Notes: generated by a model from the sequence alone, not told the origin. Shown: positions 7,081 through 15,503, numbered from the stretch's first letter. The stretch: 30,962 nt of DNA from CANRIN01 sp964493515 (GCA_964493515.1 CAZBNJ010000020.1:1-30962); one strand, 5' to 3'. Numbers and translations: made by a program.

Positions 7081-8316
7081 ATGTCTGAACTCAAAGGCGC
7101 AGCAATAATCGGTCAGTCCGGCGGTCCCTCGTCGGTCATCAACGCGTCGGCATACGGTGCCATCCGCACCGCGCTCGACTGCCCGTCGATTACCAAGGTC
7201 TACGGCGCGGCAAATGGCATAAAGGGCGTGCTTGATGACAAGCTCTACATCATGGACGAAGAGGACGCAAAGGAGCTTGAACTGCTCAAGTACACCCCCT
7301 CCTCGGCGCTCGGCTCCTGCCGCTATAAGATAGCCGATCCGGATGTCGACGACACCGACTACAAGCGTATCCTCGAGATATTCAAGAAGTACAACGTCCG
7401 CTATTTCTTCTACAACGGCGGCAACGACTCGATGGACACCTGCAATAAGATATCGAAGTACATGATGAAGGCGGGCTATGAGTGCCGCATCATGGGCATC
7501 CCGAAGACGATAGACAACGACCTGTTCGGCACCGATCACTGCCCCGGTTTCGCGTCGGCGGCTAAGTATATCGCCACCTCGTTCATGGAGGTCTATCACG
7601 ACGCGCACGTCTACGACACCGGCATGGTCACGATAGTCGAGTGCATGGGCCGTCACGCCGGATGGCTGACCGCCGCCGCCGAGCTTGCGAACTACGCCGG
7701 AGCCGGTCCGGACCTCATCTACCTGCCCGAGCGCGACTTTGACATGGATAAGTTCCTTGCCGACGTCAGCCGCATCTACAACGCCACCGGCAAGTGCCTG
7801 GTCGCGGTCAGCGAGGGCATCCACTATGCCGACGGCAGCTTCGTCAGCGAGGCAAAGACCGCCGCTACCGACGGCTTCGGTCACGCTCAGCTTGGCGGAC
7901 TCGCGGCAATGCTCGCGAACATCGTCAAGGAGAAGACCGGCGCGAAGGTCCGTGGCATCGAGCTCAGCCTGCTTCAGCGCTGCGCCGCCCACTGCGCTTC
8001 ACTCACCGACATCGAGGAGAGCTTCATGAGCGGCAAGACCGCCGTTGAGAAGGCTGTCGAGGGCATCACCGACAAGATGGTCGGCTTTGAGTGCGACCGC
8101 ACAAACGGCTACAAGTGCCAGCCGAAGCTGTTTGAGCTGACCTCGGTCGCCAACTACGAGAAGAAGGTCCCGCAGGAGTGGATAAACGCCGAGGGCAACG
8201 GCGTGAACCAGGGCTTTGTCGACTACGCGCTGCCGCTGGTCCAGGGCGAGACCAAGCTCCCCAAGGAGAACGGACTGCCCCGCTTCGCTCACCTTAAGAA
8301 GGTCGTCGCGAAGTAA
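7081..8316 (+). CDS. pfp: Pyrophosphate-dependent 6-phosphofructokinase
   Basis: A 411-residue group II/III type phosphofructokinase. The nucleotide/phosphoryl donor loop reads GGNDS at 113-117 and the catalytic segment is PKTIDND at 141-147; the Lys in PKTIDND and the Asp of the GGxDS motif are the hallmarks of pyrophosphate rather than ATP use. The sugar-phosphate loop MGRHAGWL and a C-terminal substrate-binding region follow. It interconverts fructose 6-phosphate and fructose 1,6-bisphosphate reversibly in glycolysis, sparing ATP. The true start is the ATG at 7081 (TCTGGAGG 8 bases upstream), not the upstream in-frame codons, since a TATAAT promoter box at 7023-7028 would otherwise lie inside the gene. 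Strong codon bias toward GC-ending codons is consistent with high expression. Donor specificity is inferred from motifs. Confidence 0.93.
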   Translation: MSELKGAAIIGQSGGPSSVINASAYGAIRTALDCPSITKVYGAANGIKGVLDDKLYIMDEEDAKELELLKYTPSSALGSCRYKIADPDVDDTDYKRILEIFKKYNVRYFFYNGGNDSMDTCNKISKYMMKAGYECRIMGIPKTIDNDLFGTDHCPGFASAAKYIATSFMEVYHDAHVYDTGMVTIVECMGRHAGWLTAAAELANYAGAGPDLIYLPERDFDMDKFLADVSRIYNATGKCLVAVSEGIHYADGSFVSEAKTAATDGFGHAQLGGLAAMLANIVKEKTGAKVRGIELSLLQRCAAHCASLTDIEESFMSGKTAVEKAVEGITDKMVGFECDRTNGYKCQPKLFELTSVANYEKKVPQEWINAEGNGVNQGFVDYALPLVQGETKLPKENGLPRFAHLKKVVAK

Positions 8317-8332
8317 GTTTCGGAAGTATACA

Positions 8333-8365
8333 AAAAGAGCCGATGCGGTTTGCATCGGCTCTTTT
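8333..8365. terminator. Bidirectional intrinsic terminator after pfp
   Basis: A perfect 14-base stem, AAAAGAGCCGATGC (8333-8346) with GCATCGGCTCTTTT (8352-8365), and a 5-base loop. It ends pfp on the plus strand and, in mirror image, the Cys-rich gene on the minus strand (stop 8369). Confidence 0.95.
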
Positions 8366-8368
8366 GTT

Positions 8369-8908
8369 TTACCATTCTACCTCAATTACGCATCTATCCC
8401 CACCGGATTTTATCGTTTCAAGCAGTTTGACCTTCACTCCCTCTCCGAACAGCTCGCGGAAGATTCCCTCCGCGTTTCCTAGCGTACACAGACACCACGT
8501 CTTTAAAATTAGCTCTGGAGACCGCTTCACACATGAGCAATAACACTGCGGATAGCAGAACAGCAACTTTCGCTCAGATATGTACTCGAGTGATGCGAAT
8601 GTTTCATTTTCGTTGAACTGCTCCGCAAAGTCCCGAATACTCTCCGTCCTGTTGAGATATTTTCGCAGCTTTTCCGCGTTTGATTTGCCGTCGTTGCAGC
8701 GACAGCTAAAGCGTATGTCGGCTATCGTTTTCTCGTCGAACGACTCCTCCAGATAACCGCAGACCGCCCGCGCCCATTCAAATTTCTTCTCAAAATCCGC
8801 GCTCTTGGACAGCGGATGTTTCGCTGCAAATTCACCCGCCGCAGCAACACCGATGTGCTCCTCAAGGCTTCGTACAAGTCGCAGCGCATGGGCGTTATCG
8901 TTCCTCAT
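8369..8908 (-). CDS. Cysteine-rich protein of unknown function
   Basis: A 179-residue cytosolic protein; not confidently recognised. The N-terminal half is helical. The C-terminal half holds clustered cysteines: a CRC motif near residue 72, then CYPQCYCSC near 125-135, WCLC shortly after, and a final Cys in the last strand (GGDRCVIEVEW). The spacing suggests a metal or Fe-S binding C-terminal domain, and the ending resembles small conserved Firmicute domains such as DUF6144, but this is a weak match from memory. The ATG at 8908 is chosen because AAGGAGGGG lies just upstream. Its start overlaps the end of the GtrA-like gene by 14 bases, indicating coupled translation. Confidence 0.65.
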   Translation of the reverse strand: MRNDNAHALRLVRSLEEHIGVAAAGEFAAKHPLSKSADFEKKFEWARAVCGYLEESFDEKTIADIRFSCRCNDGKSNAEKLRKYLNRTESIRDFAEQFNENETFASLEYISERKLLFCYPQCYCSCVKRSPELILKTWCLCTLGNAEGIFRELFGEGVKVKLLETIKSGGDRCVIEVEW

Positions 8909-9347
8909 TCTTCCCCTCCTTGAACACAAAGAATTGCGAGAAAACGTAGTTGAGAATCAGAACCACCACGTTTATTCCCAGTTTCGCCACCATACCCCAC
9001 AGGCTGTCGTCCTCCAAACCGACTATCTTGTTGACGGCGAACATCACCGCCCACTCAAGCACCGCCGTGAACGCCCTGCTCGCAAAAAAGCTTATCGCCT
9101 CGCGCGCAAGCGCTCCCGCCCCGTGCACATGGCTTCTGAACACGAACAGCTTGTTCGTCACATACGCAAACACCACCGACGCGACGATGGCTATCGCGTT
9201 TGCGAGGTTCAGCTCCACACTGAGCTTGTAGCACAGCAGCCAGAACAGGACATAGTTTACCGCGGTCGTGCAGACGCCGACTACGCCGTAGCGCACGAGC
9301 TTACGGAATTTGTCGCTCTTTATAAATGCCTTTATCTTTTCTATCAT
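8895..9347 (-). CDS. GtrA-like membrane protein (polyprenol-linked sugar flippase family)
   Basis: A 150-residue protein with four predicted membrane segments and the GtrA family signature: an early FRKLVRYGVVGVCTTAVNY segment, then YVTNKLFVF at the end of the second/third helix region, and a C-terminal SQFFVFKEGK. GtrA-type proteins are thought to move polyprenyl-phosphate-linked sugars across the membrane for wall polysaccharide or teichoic acid glycosylation. An in-frame GTG exists 6 codons upstream, but AAAGGA precedes the ATG at 9347 better. No glycosyltransferase partner is adjacent; the only linked gene is the overlapping Cys-rich protein. Confidence 0.88.
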   Translation of the reverse strand: MIEKIKAFIKSDKFRKLVRYGVVGVCTTAVNYVLFWLLCYKLSVELNLANAIAIVASVVFAYVTNKLFVFRSHVHGAGALAREAISFFASRAFTAVLEWAVMFAVNKIVGLEDDSLWGMVAKLGINVVVLILNYVFSQFFVFKEGKNEER

Positions 9348-9375
9348 CTTATCATTTCCTTTCACGTTCTCTGTA

Positions 9376-9404
9376 AGGATACCACACTTTTCGTGCGCAG
9401 TCCA
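9376..9404 (-). promoter_or_regulatory. Possible promoter of the GtrA-like operon
   Basis: On the minus strand TGGACT (9399-9404), 17 bases, then TATCCT (9376-9381). Each box matches consensus at 4 of 6 positions. Confidence 0.4.
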
Positions 9405-9455
9405 GAAAAACTTCCCGATGCCGACAAAATCAGGCGTTCTGCGACCTTCGACCGC

Positions 9456-9484
9456 TTGCGCTCGTTATACGAAAGTGCTATAAT
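9456..9484 (+). promoter_or_regulatory. Sigma-A promoter of the ydcF-like/prfA/tsaC operon
   Basis: TTGCGC (9456-9461), 17 bases, then TATAAT (9479-9484), 38 bases before the first gene. Confidence 0.75.
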
Positions 9485-9522
9485 AGCTATAAATAAGCAA
9501 TTATTGGTTTTTGGAGGTCGAA

Positions 9523-10317
9523 ATGTACCGCTCGAATTATCGTGGAACACGCGAAGGATTCATCAAGCCGTCGTTCTTCTTCGGTCTTGGACTTGTGTTC
9601 ATAATACTTGCCGCCGCGCTCTTCCTGTTTGCGCCGCTGCTCGTCTTTCTCTCGGTAGTGCTTGTGTGTCTTGCCGCCGCGTGCTTTGTGTACTACGGAC
9701 TTCGCAGGGCTCTTGCCGCCGGAGTTGTTATTGAGCTTGCGACGGTGCTGGTATGGCTGATGCGTATCGCGTTTTTCATCGGGCTTGTCAGCTTCATCAT
9801 CGTCGAGTGCCTTGTGCTGACCGGCGGCCACACCGACGCGGACGCCGACGGCGCGGACTACATCATCGTGCTTGGCTGCGGCGTGGACGGCGAGACACCG
9901 TCGCTGATGCTTCAGTCGCGTATCGACGCCGCCTGCGACTATCTTGATCGCAATCCGAGCACAATAGCCATACTCAGCGGCAGACAGGGACCCGGCGAGG
10001 ACATAACCGAGGCGGAGGCGCTTCGCAGGGCGCTGTCGGCGCACGGCATAGCCGACGAGCGTCTGTTGCTCGAGGAGGATTCGAGCGACACCATCGAGAA
10101 CATACGCTTTTCGCTCGGTCTCGTGCCCGACGGCGCGAAGGTCGCGGTGCTTTCAAACGACTTCCACCTCTACCGCGCGCGCGTTATTGCCGAGCACGAG
10201 GGCTGCGACATAGCCGCCGTGTCCGCCCCTACCCCGCGAGCCGACCTGTCGCTTTGCTACACCGTGCGCGAGTATTTCTCGCTCGCAAAGGTATTTTTCA
10301 CCTATCTATTCGCATAA
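9523..10317 (+). CDS. YdcF-like (DUF218) membrane protein
   Basis: A 264-residue protein. The first about 100 residues hold three or more membrane helices. The rest is a DUF218/YdcF domain: it opens with DYIIVLGCGV, has the LSGRQGPGEDITEAEAL segment, EDSSDTIENIRFS and VLSNDFHLYRARVIAE. Related proteins (SanA, ElyC, YdcF) affect envelope integrity and undecaprenyl-carrier use in Gram-negatives, but the molecular reaction is unclear. The ATG at 9523 is chosen for the TTTGGAGG just upstream. prfA begins 15 bases after its stop, so it heads the translation-factor operon. Confidence 0.88.
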   Translation: MYRSNYRGTREGFIKPSFFFGLGLVFIILAAALFLFAPLLVFLSVVLVCLAAACFVYYGLRRALAAGVVIELATVLVWLMRIAFFIGLVSFIIVECLVLTGGHTDADADGADYIIVLGCGVDGETPSLMLQSRIDAACDYLDRNPSTIAILSGRQGPGEDITEAEALRRALSAHGIADERLLLEEDSSDTIENIRFSLGLVPDGAKVAVLSNDFHLYRARVIAEHEGCDIAAVSAPTPRADLSLCYTVREYFSLAKVFFTYLFA

Positions 10318-10332
10318 ATTCGGAGGCCGAAA

Positions 10333-11400
10333 ATGTTTGAACGCCTAAGTGAGATCGAAAAGCGGTTTGAGGAGCTCGCGGAGGATATGCTGTCCCCCGC
10401 AGTCTACTCGGATCCGTCCCGCTCCGCAGAGATAGCGCGCGAGCAGAAGCGACTTGAGCCGATAGTCGCCGCCTTCCGTGCGTATAAACAGTCGGTATCG
10501 GCTCGCGACGAGGCGGAACAGCTTCTGTCCAGCGGCGAGACCGAGCTGTATGACCTCGCCCGCGAGCAGCTCTCCGAATCAAAGGCGGAGATCGAGCGAT
10601 TGGAGGACGAGCTGAAGATACTTCTGCTCCCACAGGACCCGAACGACGACAAGAACGTCATCGTCGAGATACGCGGCGGCGCGGGCGGCGAGGAGGCTGC
10701 CCTATTCGCGGCAGACCTCTATCGTATGTACTCGATGTACGCTGAGTCGCGCCGATGGAAGGTCGAGGTCGTGAATCTCAACGAGACCGAGCTTGGGGGC
10801 TGCAAGGAGATAAGCTTCGTCATAGACGGCGCGGGAGCATATTCGCGGCTGAAGTTTGAAAGCGGCGTCCATCGGGTTCAGCGAGTTCCGGACACCGAGT
10901 CGTCCGGACGGATACACACCTCCACCGTCACCGTCGCAGTCCTTCCCGAAGCGGAGGAGGTCGAGCTTGAGATAAATCCCGCCGACCTTCAGATAGACAC
11001 CTATCGCTCCAGCGGCGCGGGTGGACAGCACGTCAACAAGACCGAGAGCGCGATACGGATAACCCACCTGCCCACCGGACTTGTCGTCGAGTGTCAGGAC
11101 GAGCGCAGTCAGCACAAGAACAAGGAGCGCGCCATGCGCATACTCCGCTCGCGGCTGTACGACAAGCTGCAGAGCGAGCAGTCGGCGGCTATCGCGGCGG
11201 AGCGCAAGAGCCAGGTTGGCACCGGCGATCGCTCCGAGCGCATACGAACCTACAACTTCCCGCAGGGACGCGTGACCGACCACCGCATCGGGCTGTCGCT
11301 GTACAAGCTCGACGCGATACTCGGCGGCGATATCGACGAACTTGTCGACGCTCTCGTCACCGCAGACCGCGCGGAAAAGCTCAAGAACGCAGAGGGCTGA
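10333..11400 (+). CDS. prfA: Peptide chain release factor 1
   Basis: A 355-residue class I release factor. The codon-recognition tripeptide is PDT (186-188, the PxT type of RF1, which reads UAG and UAA) in the conserved RVPDTESSGRIHTS block, and the peptidyl-transferase GGQ lies at 230-232 in GAGGQHVNKTES. Length is normal for RF1. Ribosome site CGGAGG precedes the ATG. In many Firmicutes prmC, the methylase that modifies the GGQ glutamine, follows prfA; here the next gene is tsaC/ywlC, whose start lies 4 bases after the prfA stop. Confidence 0.97.
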   Translation: MFERLSEIEKRFEELAEDMLSPAVYSDPSRSAEIAREQKRLEPIVAAFRAYKQSVSARDEAEQLLSSGETELYDLAREQLSESKAEIERLEDELKILLLPQDPNDDKNVIVEIRGGAGGEEAALFAADLYRMYSMYAESRRWKVEVVNLNETELGGCKEISFVIDGAGAYSRLKFESGVHRVQRVPDTESSGRIHTSTVTVAVLPEAEEVELEINPADLQIDTYRSSGAGGQHVNKTESAIRITHLPTGLVVECQDERSQHKNKERAMRILRSRLYDKLQSEQSAAIAAERKSQVGTGDRSERIRTYNFPQGRVTDHRIGLSLYKLDAILGGDIDELVDALVTADRAEKLKNAEG

Positions 11401-11404
11401 TGCC

Positions 11405-12442
11405 ATGCAAACACAGTTTTTTGCCCACATAAACGGACCGGGCGATCCACGGATCGTCGAAGCCGCCGAGATAATACGCTCGGGCGGTCTTGTCGCTTTC
11501 CCCACCGAGACGGTGTACGGGCTTGGCGCAAACGCCCTCGACCCGACCGCCGTGCGCAGGATATTCGCGGCGAAGGGGCGTCCGGTAGACAATCCGCTCA
11601 TCGCGCACATCGCCGAATTTGACGAGATACGCCGATTGGTGTCCGCACTGCCGGCGGAGGCGGAGGCGCTCGCTAAAGCCTTCTGGCCCGGACCGCTGAC
11701 GATCATCCTTCCCGCCGCGCCGAGCGTTCCCAAGGAGGTCACGGCGGGGCTTCCGACCGTGGGTGTCCGCCTTCCCGCAAACGACATCGCTCTTGCGCTG
11801 ATACGCGCGAGCGGTATGCCTATCGCCGCACCCAGCGCGAACAGTTCGGGAAAGCCTTCCCCCACCACCGCAATGCACGTCTACGACGATATGTGCTCGA
11901 AGATAGAGGCTGTGCTGGACGGAGGGCGCAGCGGCGTCGGCGTTGAAAGCACCATCGTCTCGCTCGCGGGCGGCACCCCAAAGCTGCTCCGACCGGGCGG
12001 AATATCGCTTGAACAGCTCGAAAGCGTGCTCGGCAAGGTGGAGGTGTACAAGGCGGTCCGCGAGAAGCTCGGCGAGGATGAAAAACCGCTCGCGCCGGGC
12101 ATGAAGTACCGCCACTACGCCCCGCGTGCCGCTATGACGCTGGTCGTAGGCGATCCCGAGCGCACGATGCAGCGGATACGCGAGCTCGCCGGGCCGAACG
12201 ACGGCGTCATCTGCTTTGACGAGTACTTCTTCCGCTTTACCGAAACGCCGTATGTGCGCGGATTCGGACATTCGTGCCATCCCGACGAGCAGGCAAAGCG
12301 GTTGTTCCGCATACTGCGCTCGTTCGACTGCCTGCCGGTCGAGCACATATACTCCCAGTGCCCCGAGGAAAAAGGCATCGGACTGGCTGTTGCAAACCGC
12401 TTGAAAAAGGCGGCCGGTTTTAGTATAATAGCGGTAGAATAG
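11405..12442 (+). CDS. tsaC: L-threonylcarbamoyladenylate synthase (Sua5/YwlC type)
   Basis: A 345-residue two-domain Sua5. The YrdC domain (about 10-200) includes the segments AFPTETVYGLG, AAKGRPVDNPLI and PIAAPSANSSGKPSPT; the link LAPGMKYRHYAP leads to the C-terminal Sua5 domain. It makes threonylcarbamoyl-AMP from threonine, bicarbonate and ATP, the first step of t6A37 tRNA modification. The start at 11405 is 4 bases after the prfA stop, with its weak ribosome site GAGGG inside prfA, so it is translationally coupled. The open frame upstream overlaps prfA and is not used. Its 3' end contains a promoter for coaE. Confidence 0.95.
   Translation: MQTQFFAHINGPGDPRIVEAAEIIRSGGLVAFPTETVYGLGANALDPTAVRRIFAAKGRPVDNPLIAHIAEFDEIRRLVSALPAEAEALAKAFWPGPLTIILPAAPSVPKEVTAGLPTVGVRLPANDIALALIRASGMPIAAPSANSSGKPSPTTAMHVYDDMCSKIEAVLDGGRSGVGVESTIVSLAGGTPKLLRPGGISLEQLESVLGKVEVYKAVREKLGEDEKPLAPGMKYRHYAPRAAMTLVVGDPERTMQRIRELAGPNDGVICFDEYFFRFTETPYVRGFGHSCHPDEQAKRLFRILRSFDCLPVEHIYSQCPEEKGIGLAVANRLKKAAGFSIIAVE
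12401..12429 (+). promoter_or_regulatory. Sigma-A promoter of coaE inside the end of tsaC
   Basis: TTGAAA (12401-12406), 17 bases, then TATAAT (12424-12429), 38 bases before coaE. The whole site lies within the last 14 codons of tsaC. Confidence 0.75.
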
Positions 12443-12467
12443 CAAATAAGGGTTTGGAGGGAATGTC

Positions 12468-13106
12468 ATGAAGGTCATAGGTATAACCGGCGGCACCGGA
12501 TGCGGCAAGACTTCGGTGCTTCGCATGATGGAACGGCTTGGCTGCTTTGCCATCGACGCGGACGAGGTGTATCACCGGCTGCTCCGATACGACAAGGATA
12601 TGCGCGACAAGCTTATCGCCGAGTTCCCCACCGTTTTTGTGGACGGAGAGCTTGACCGCCGCGCCCTCGGACATATCGTATACTACGACGAGGAGCGAAT
12701 GAAAGCGCTCACCGACATCACGCACTACCACATAATCAAGGACATCGAGCGGCTGCTCGAACGCGGCAAGCGAAACGGCGCTCCGATGGCGGTCATCGAC
12801 GCGATACTGCTGTTTGAGAGCGGGCTTGACCGCATATGCGACCTGGTCGTGGGCGTCACCGCGCCTCGTGAAGTTCGTATGCGCCGCATAATGAAGCGCG
12901 ACGGCATCACCCGCGAGAAAGCCATCGAGCGCATCGACGCGCAGCCGGATGAGGACTTCTACCGCGAAAACTGCGACTATCTGATATCCAACCCGGTAGA
13001 CGACGGCTCGATACAGGATAAGACCATCGGATTCTACGACAATCTGGTAAACGGCAAGATACTGCCCAAAGATCCGGAGAAGCGTAATCAGACCGAAAGT
13101 AACTGA
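12468..13106 (+). CDS. coaE: Dephospho-CoA kinase
   Basis: A 212-residue P-loop kinase: Walker A GGTGCGKT at 8-15, DADEVYHRLL (substrate-binding Asp) at about 30-39, a lid region around ITREKAIERIDAQ with the family RIxAQ motif, and a middle segment IDAILLFESGLD. It phosphorylates the 3'-hydroxyl of dephospho-CoA, the last step of coenzyme A synthesis. Length is slightly above the usual 200. Ribosome site GGAGG lies 8 bases before the ATG. It is followed after 18 bases by the M18 aminopeptidase gene and is probably driven both by read-through from tsaC and its own promoter. Confidence 0.94.
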   Translation: MKVIGITGGTGCGKTSVLRMMERLGCFAIDADEVYHRLLRYDKDMRDKLIAEFPTVFVDGELDRRALGHIVYYDEERMKALTDITHYHIIKDIERLLERGKRNGAPMAVIDAILLFESGLDRICDLVVGVTAPREVRMRRIMKRDGITREKAIERIDAQPDEDFYRENCDYLISNPVDDGSIQDKTIGFYDNLVNGKILPKDPEKRNQTESN

Positions 13107-13124
13107 AGAAAGGAAGTTTTTCAC

Positions 13125-14525
13125 ATGGCAGACAAGAAATCCCCCGCCCGCGAGTTCCTCGACGCTCCAAAGAACGGCTTTGACCGCATCTCCGAGAAGG
13201 ATCGCGGCGAAATGTCCAAATTTGCGGACGCGTACCGCAAGTACATCGACAACTCCAAGACCGAGCGCGAGACGGTGGACACCTCCATTGAGCTTGCAAA
13301 GGCACACGGCTTTGTTGAGTACAAGCGCGGCATGAAGCTCTCCGCCGGCGACAAGGTGTATGTGAACAACCGCGGCAAGGCGCTCATGCTCGCCACGATA
13401 GGCAAGCGCTCCCCCGCCGAGGGCGTCCGCATAGCCGGTGCGCACGTCGACTGCCCGCGTCTTGACCTCAAGACCAATCCGCTCTACGAGGACACCGAGA
13501 TAGCTTACTTCAAGACCCACTATTACGGCGGTATCAAGAAGTTCTACTGGCTCAATATGCCGCTCGAGCTGCACGGCGTCGTCGCAAAGAAGGACGGCAC
13601 CGTCGTCAAGGTCGCTTTCGGCGCCGATCCGAGCGAGCCGGTGCTCGTTATCAGCGACATACTTATCCATCTCTCCGGCGAGCAGATGAAGAAGTCGCTT
13701 GCCGAGGCGATCCCCGGCGAGAACCTAAACGTCATCCTCGGCACCGAACCCGCGCAGGACGACGACGGCTCCGAGCGTGTCAAGCTCGCGGTAATGAACA
13801 TCCTTCACGAGAAGTACGGCATCGTCGAGGCTGACCTGCACTCGGCGGAGCTGTCGCTCGTGCCCGCCATGAACTCGCGCGACGTCGGATTCGACCGCAG
13901 TCTCATCGGCGCTTACGGTCACGACGACCGCGTCTGCGGCTACGACGCCCTTCGCGCGCTGCTCGACCTGTCCGGCGCTCCCGAGCAGACTTCGGTCGTG
14001 CTTCTGTGCGACAAGGAGGAGGTCGGCTCGACCGGCGTCAGCGGAATGCACTCGCAGTGCTTCGACACCTTTATGGAGGACATCTGCGACAGCTTTAACG
14101 TACCGCTCCGCGTGTGCTACGAGAACAGCGTCTGCCTGTCAAACGACGTTGCGGCGGCATACGACCCCACCTGGTCCGGTCCGTTTGACCGCCGCAACTC
14201 GCCGTTCCTTAACTATGGCATGGGCATCACCAAGTACACCGGCTCGCGCGGCAAGAGCGGCGCTTCCGACGCATCGGCAGAGCTTGTGGCGCGCGTGCGT
14301 GCCATCCTCGACGACGCGGACGTCGTGTGGCAGATGGCCCCGCTCGGCGCGGTGGACGCGGGCGGCGGAGGAACGATAGCCGGCATCATGGCGAACCGCA
14401 ACATCGACACCATCGACTCGGGCGTCCCGGTGCTCGGAATGCACTCGCCGTGGGAGATCATCTCCAAGCTCGATCTCTACATGACCTACAAGGGCATTCG
14501 GGCTTTCTTCGAGAGCACCAAATAA
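13125..14525 (+). CDS. M18 family aminopeptidase
   Basis: A 466-residue cytosolic metallo-aminopeptidase. The di-zinc ligands of the M18 family can be seen in AHVDCPRLD (His), YGHDDRVC (bridging Asp), CDKEEVGS (catalytic and ligand Glu) and the final GMHSPWE (His). It removes N-terminal, typically acidic or neutral, residues from peptides and in this family assembles as a large tetrahedral complex. The ribosome site AAAGGAAG precedes the ATG. It ends the coaE unit and is closed by a terminator. Exact residue preference cannot be told. Confidence 0.93.
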   Translation: MADKKSPAREFLDAPKNGFDRISEKDRGEMSKFADAYRKYIDNSKTERETVDTSIELAKAHGFVEYKRGMKLSAGDKVYVNNRGKALMLATIGKRSPAEGVRIAGAHVDCPRLDLKTNPLYEDTEIAYFKTHYYGGIKKFYWLNMPLELHGVVAKKDGTVVKVAFGADPSEPVLVISDILIHLSGEQMKKSLAEAIPGENLNVILGTEPAQDDDGSERVKLAVMNILHEKYGIVEADLHSAELSLVPAMNSRDVGFDRSLIGAYGHDDRVCGYDALRALLDLSGAPEQTSVVLLCDKEEVGSTGVSGMHSQCFDTFMEDICDSFNVPLRVCYENSVCLSNDVAAAYDPTWSGPFDRRNSPFLNYGMGITKYTGSRGKSGASDASAELVARVRAILDDADVVWQMAPLGAVDAGGGGTIAGIMANRNIDTIDSGVPVLGMHSPWEIISKLDLYMTYKGIRAFFESTK

Positions 14526-14541
14526 GTTTGCTTCCACACGC

Positions 14542-14571
14542 AAAAGGGTGAGTTTAAGCTCACCCTTTTTT
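14542..14571 (+). terminator. Intrinsic terminator after the M18 aminopeptidase
   Basis: GGGTGAG (14546-14552), a 6-base loop, CTCACCC (14559-14565), then TTTTTT (14566-14571). Flanking As allow the stem to extend to about 11 bases. Confidence 0.92.
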
Positions 14572-14635
14572 GCTGCCCGCATAGAATGTGCCTGAGGGTA
14601 TTATCTCTCTAAATCCATACTTTGGAGGCACTGAT

Positions 14636-15481
14636 ATGGGGCAGAACAATATCTGCAAACCGCTCGGCTGCCCGTGTCCGTCCGACGACCGCGGCGGCAG
14701 AGGCGCATCCGAGACCGTATGCGTACACACAAAGAAAGTTTATGACAGCTGCAAGGATAAGGACTGCGAAGAGAACCTGCGCGTATGGCTGACCCGCGAG
14801 AGCCAGTGCGTCGTCGACCGCGCTGTCAACGTAAAGCCGCGCTCCGCGGAGCTTCTCTGGGTCTACATCGACGTTGAGCCGGTCACCTTCAACCGCGGCT
14901 TCTACACGGTTGATGTAAAGTATTTCTACCGCATCACCGCCGACGCGTTCTGCGGCGTGAGCCGTCCGACCGAGATAACCGGACTCGCGACCTTTGACAA
15001 GCGCGTCATCCTCTTCGGCAGCGAAGGAAACGCCAAGATATTCAGCTCGAACATGACCGAAGGCGCGCTCGACGAGCAGAAGATGCTGCGCTCGAACATG
15101 CCGACCGCCGTAGTCGAGACGGTCGAGCCGATCGTGCTGGACATGAAGCTGGTCGAAAGCTGCAACTGCACCTTCAACGACTGCGGCTGCTGCGAAGTCC
15201 CGCAGCCGATATGCAACTGCTTCTCCGACGAGGTGGTCACCACCGACGGCGAGAAGCGTCTGTATGTGACGCTCGGTCAGTTCAGCATCATCCGTCTTGA
15301 GCGCGACAGCCAGCTGCTCATGCCGTCGTATGACTTCTGCATGCCCAGCCGCGAGTGCGTGTCCAATTCGGACGAGAATCCGTGCGACCTGTTCGCGCGC
15401 ATATGCTTCCCGACCGATGAGTTCTTCCCGCCCGCACGCGACGGCGGCTGCGACGGTCCGAAGGACGACTGCGGCTGCTGA
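14636..15481 (+). CDS. Cysteine-rich protein of unknown function, possible spore-coat component
   Basis: A 281-residue protein without signal peptide or membrane segment, carrying 22 cysteines (about 8%). They occur in an N-terminal cluster (CKPLGCPC), in YDSCKDKDC near residue 36-44, in a central cluster SCNC...DCGCC...ICNC near 178-200, and in a C-terminal run ending DDCGC. Between these lie beta-rich segments such as LLWVYIDVEPVTF and VKYFYRITADAF, occurring twice as if two related sandwich-like domains were joined. The ATG at 14636 follows TTTGGAGG. It stands alone between two terminators. Similar Cys-rich layouts occur in clostridial spore coat and exosporium proteins, which cross-link by disulfides; that role here is inference only, and I do not recognise the family with certainty. 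Confidence 0.7.
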   Translation: MGQNNICKPLGCPCPSDDRGGRGASETVCVHTKKVYDSCKDKDCEENLRVWLTRESQCVVDRAVNVKPRSAELLWVYIDVEPVTFNRGFYTVDVKYFYRITADAFCGVSRPTEITGLATFDKRVILFGSEGNAKIFSSNMTEGALDEQKMLRSNMPTAVVETVEPIVLDMKLVESCNCTFNDCGCCEVPQPICNCFSDEVVTTDGEKRLYVTLGQFSIIRLERDSQLLMPSYDFCMPSRECVSNSDENPCDLFARICFPTDEFFPPARDGGCDGPKDDCGC

Positions 15482-15503
15482 AGCCGGAGTTCGGCGCGGA
15501 CAA

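Noticed and set aside
6913..7992. Long upstream extension of the dinB frame
   Set aside because: It runs antisense through pfp, and the polymerase fold, ribosome site and promoter all support the start at 6912.
14572..14635. Possible mother-cell sigma-E/K promoter (CATAGAAT) before the Cys-rich gene
   Set aside because: The -35 region is not convincing and overlaps the preceding terminator; too weak to list as a feature.
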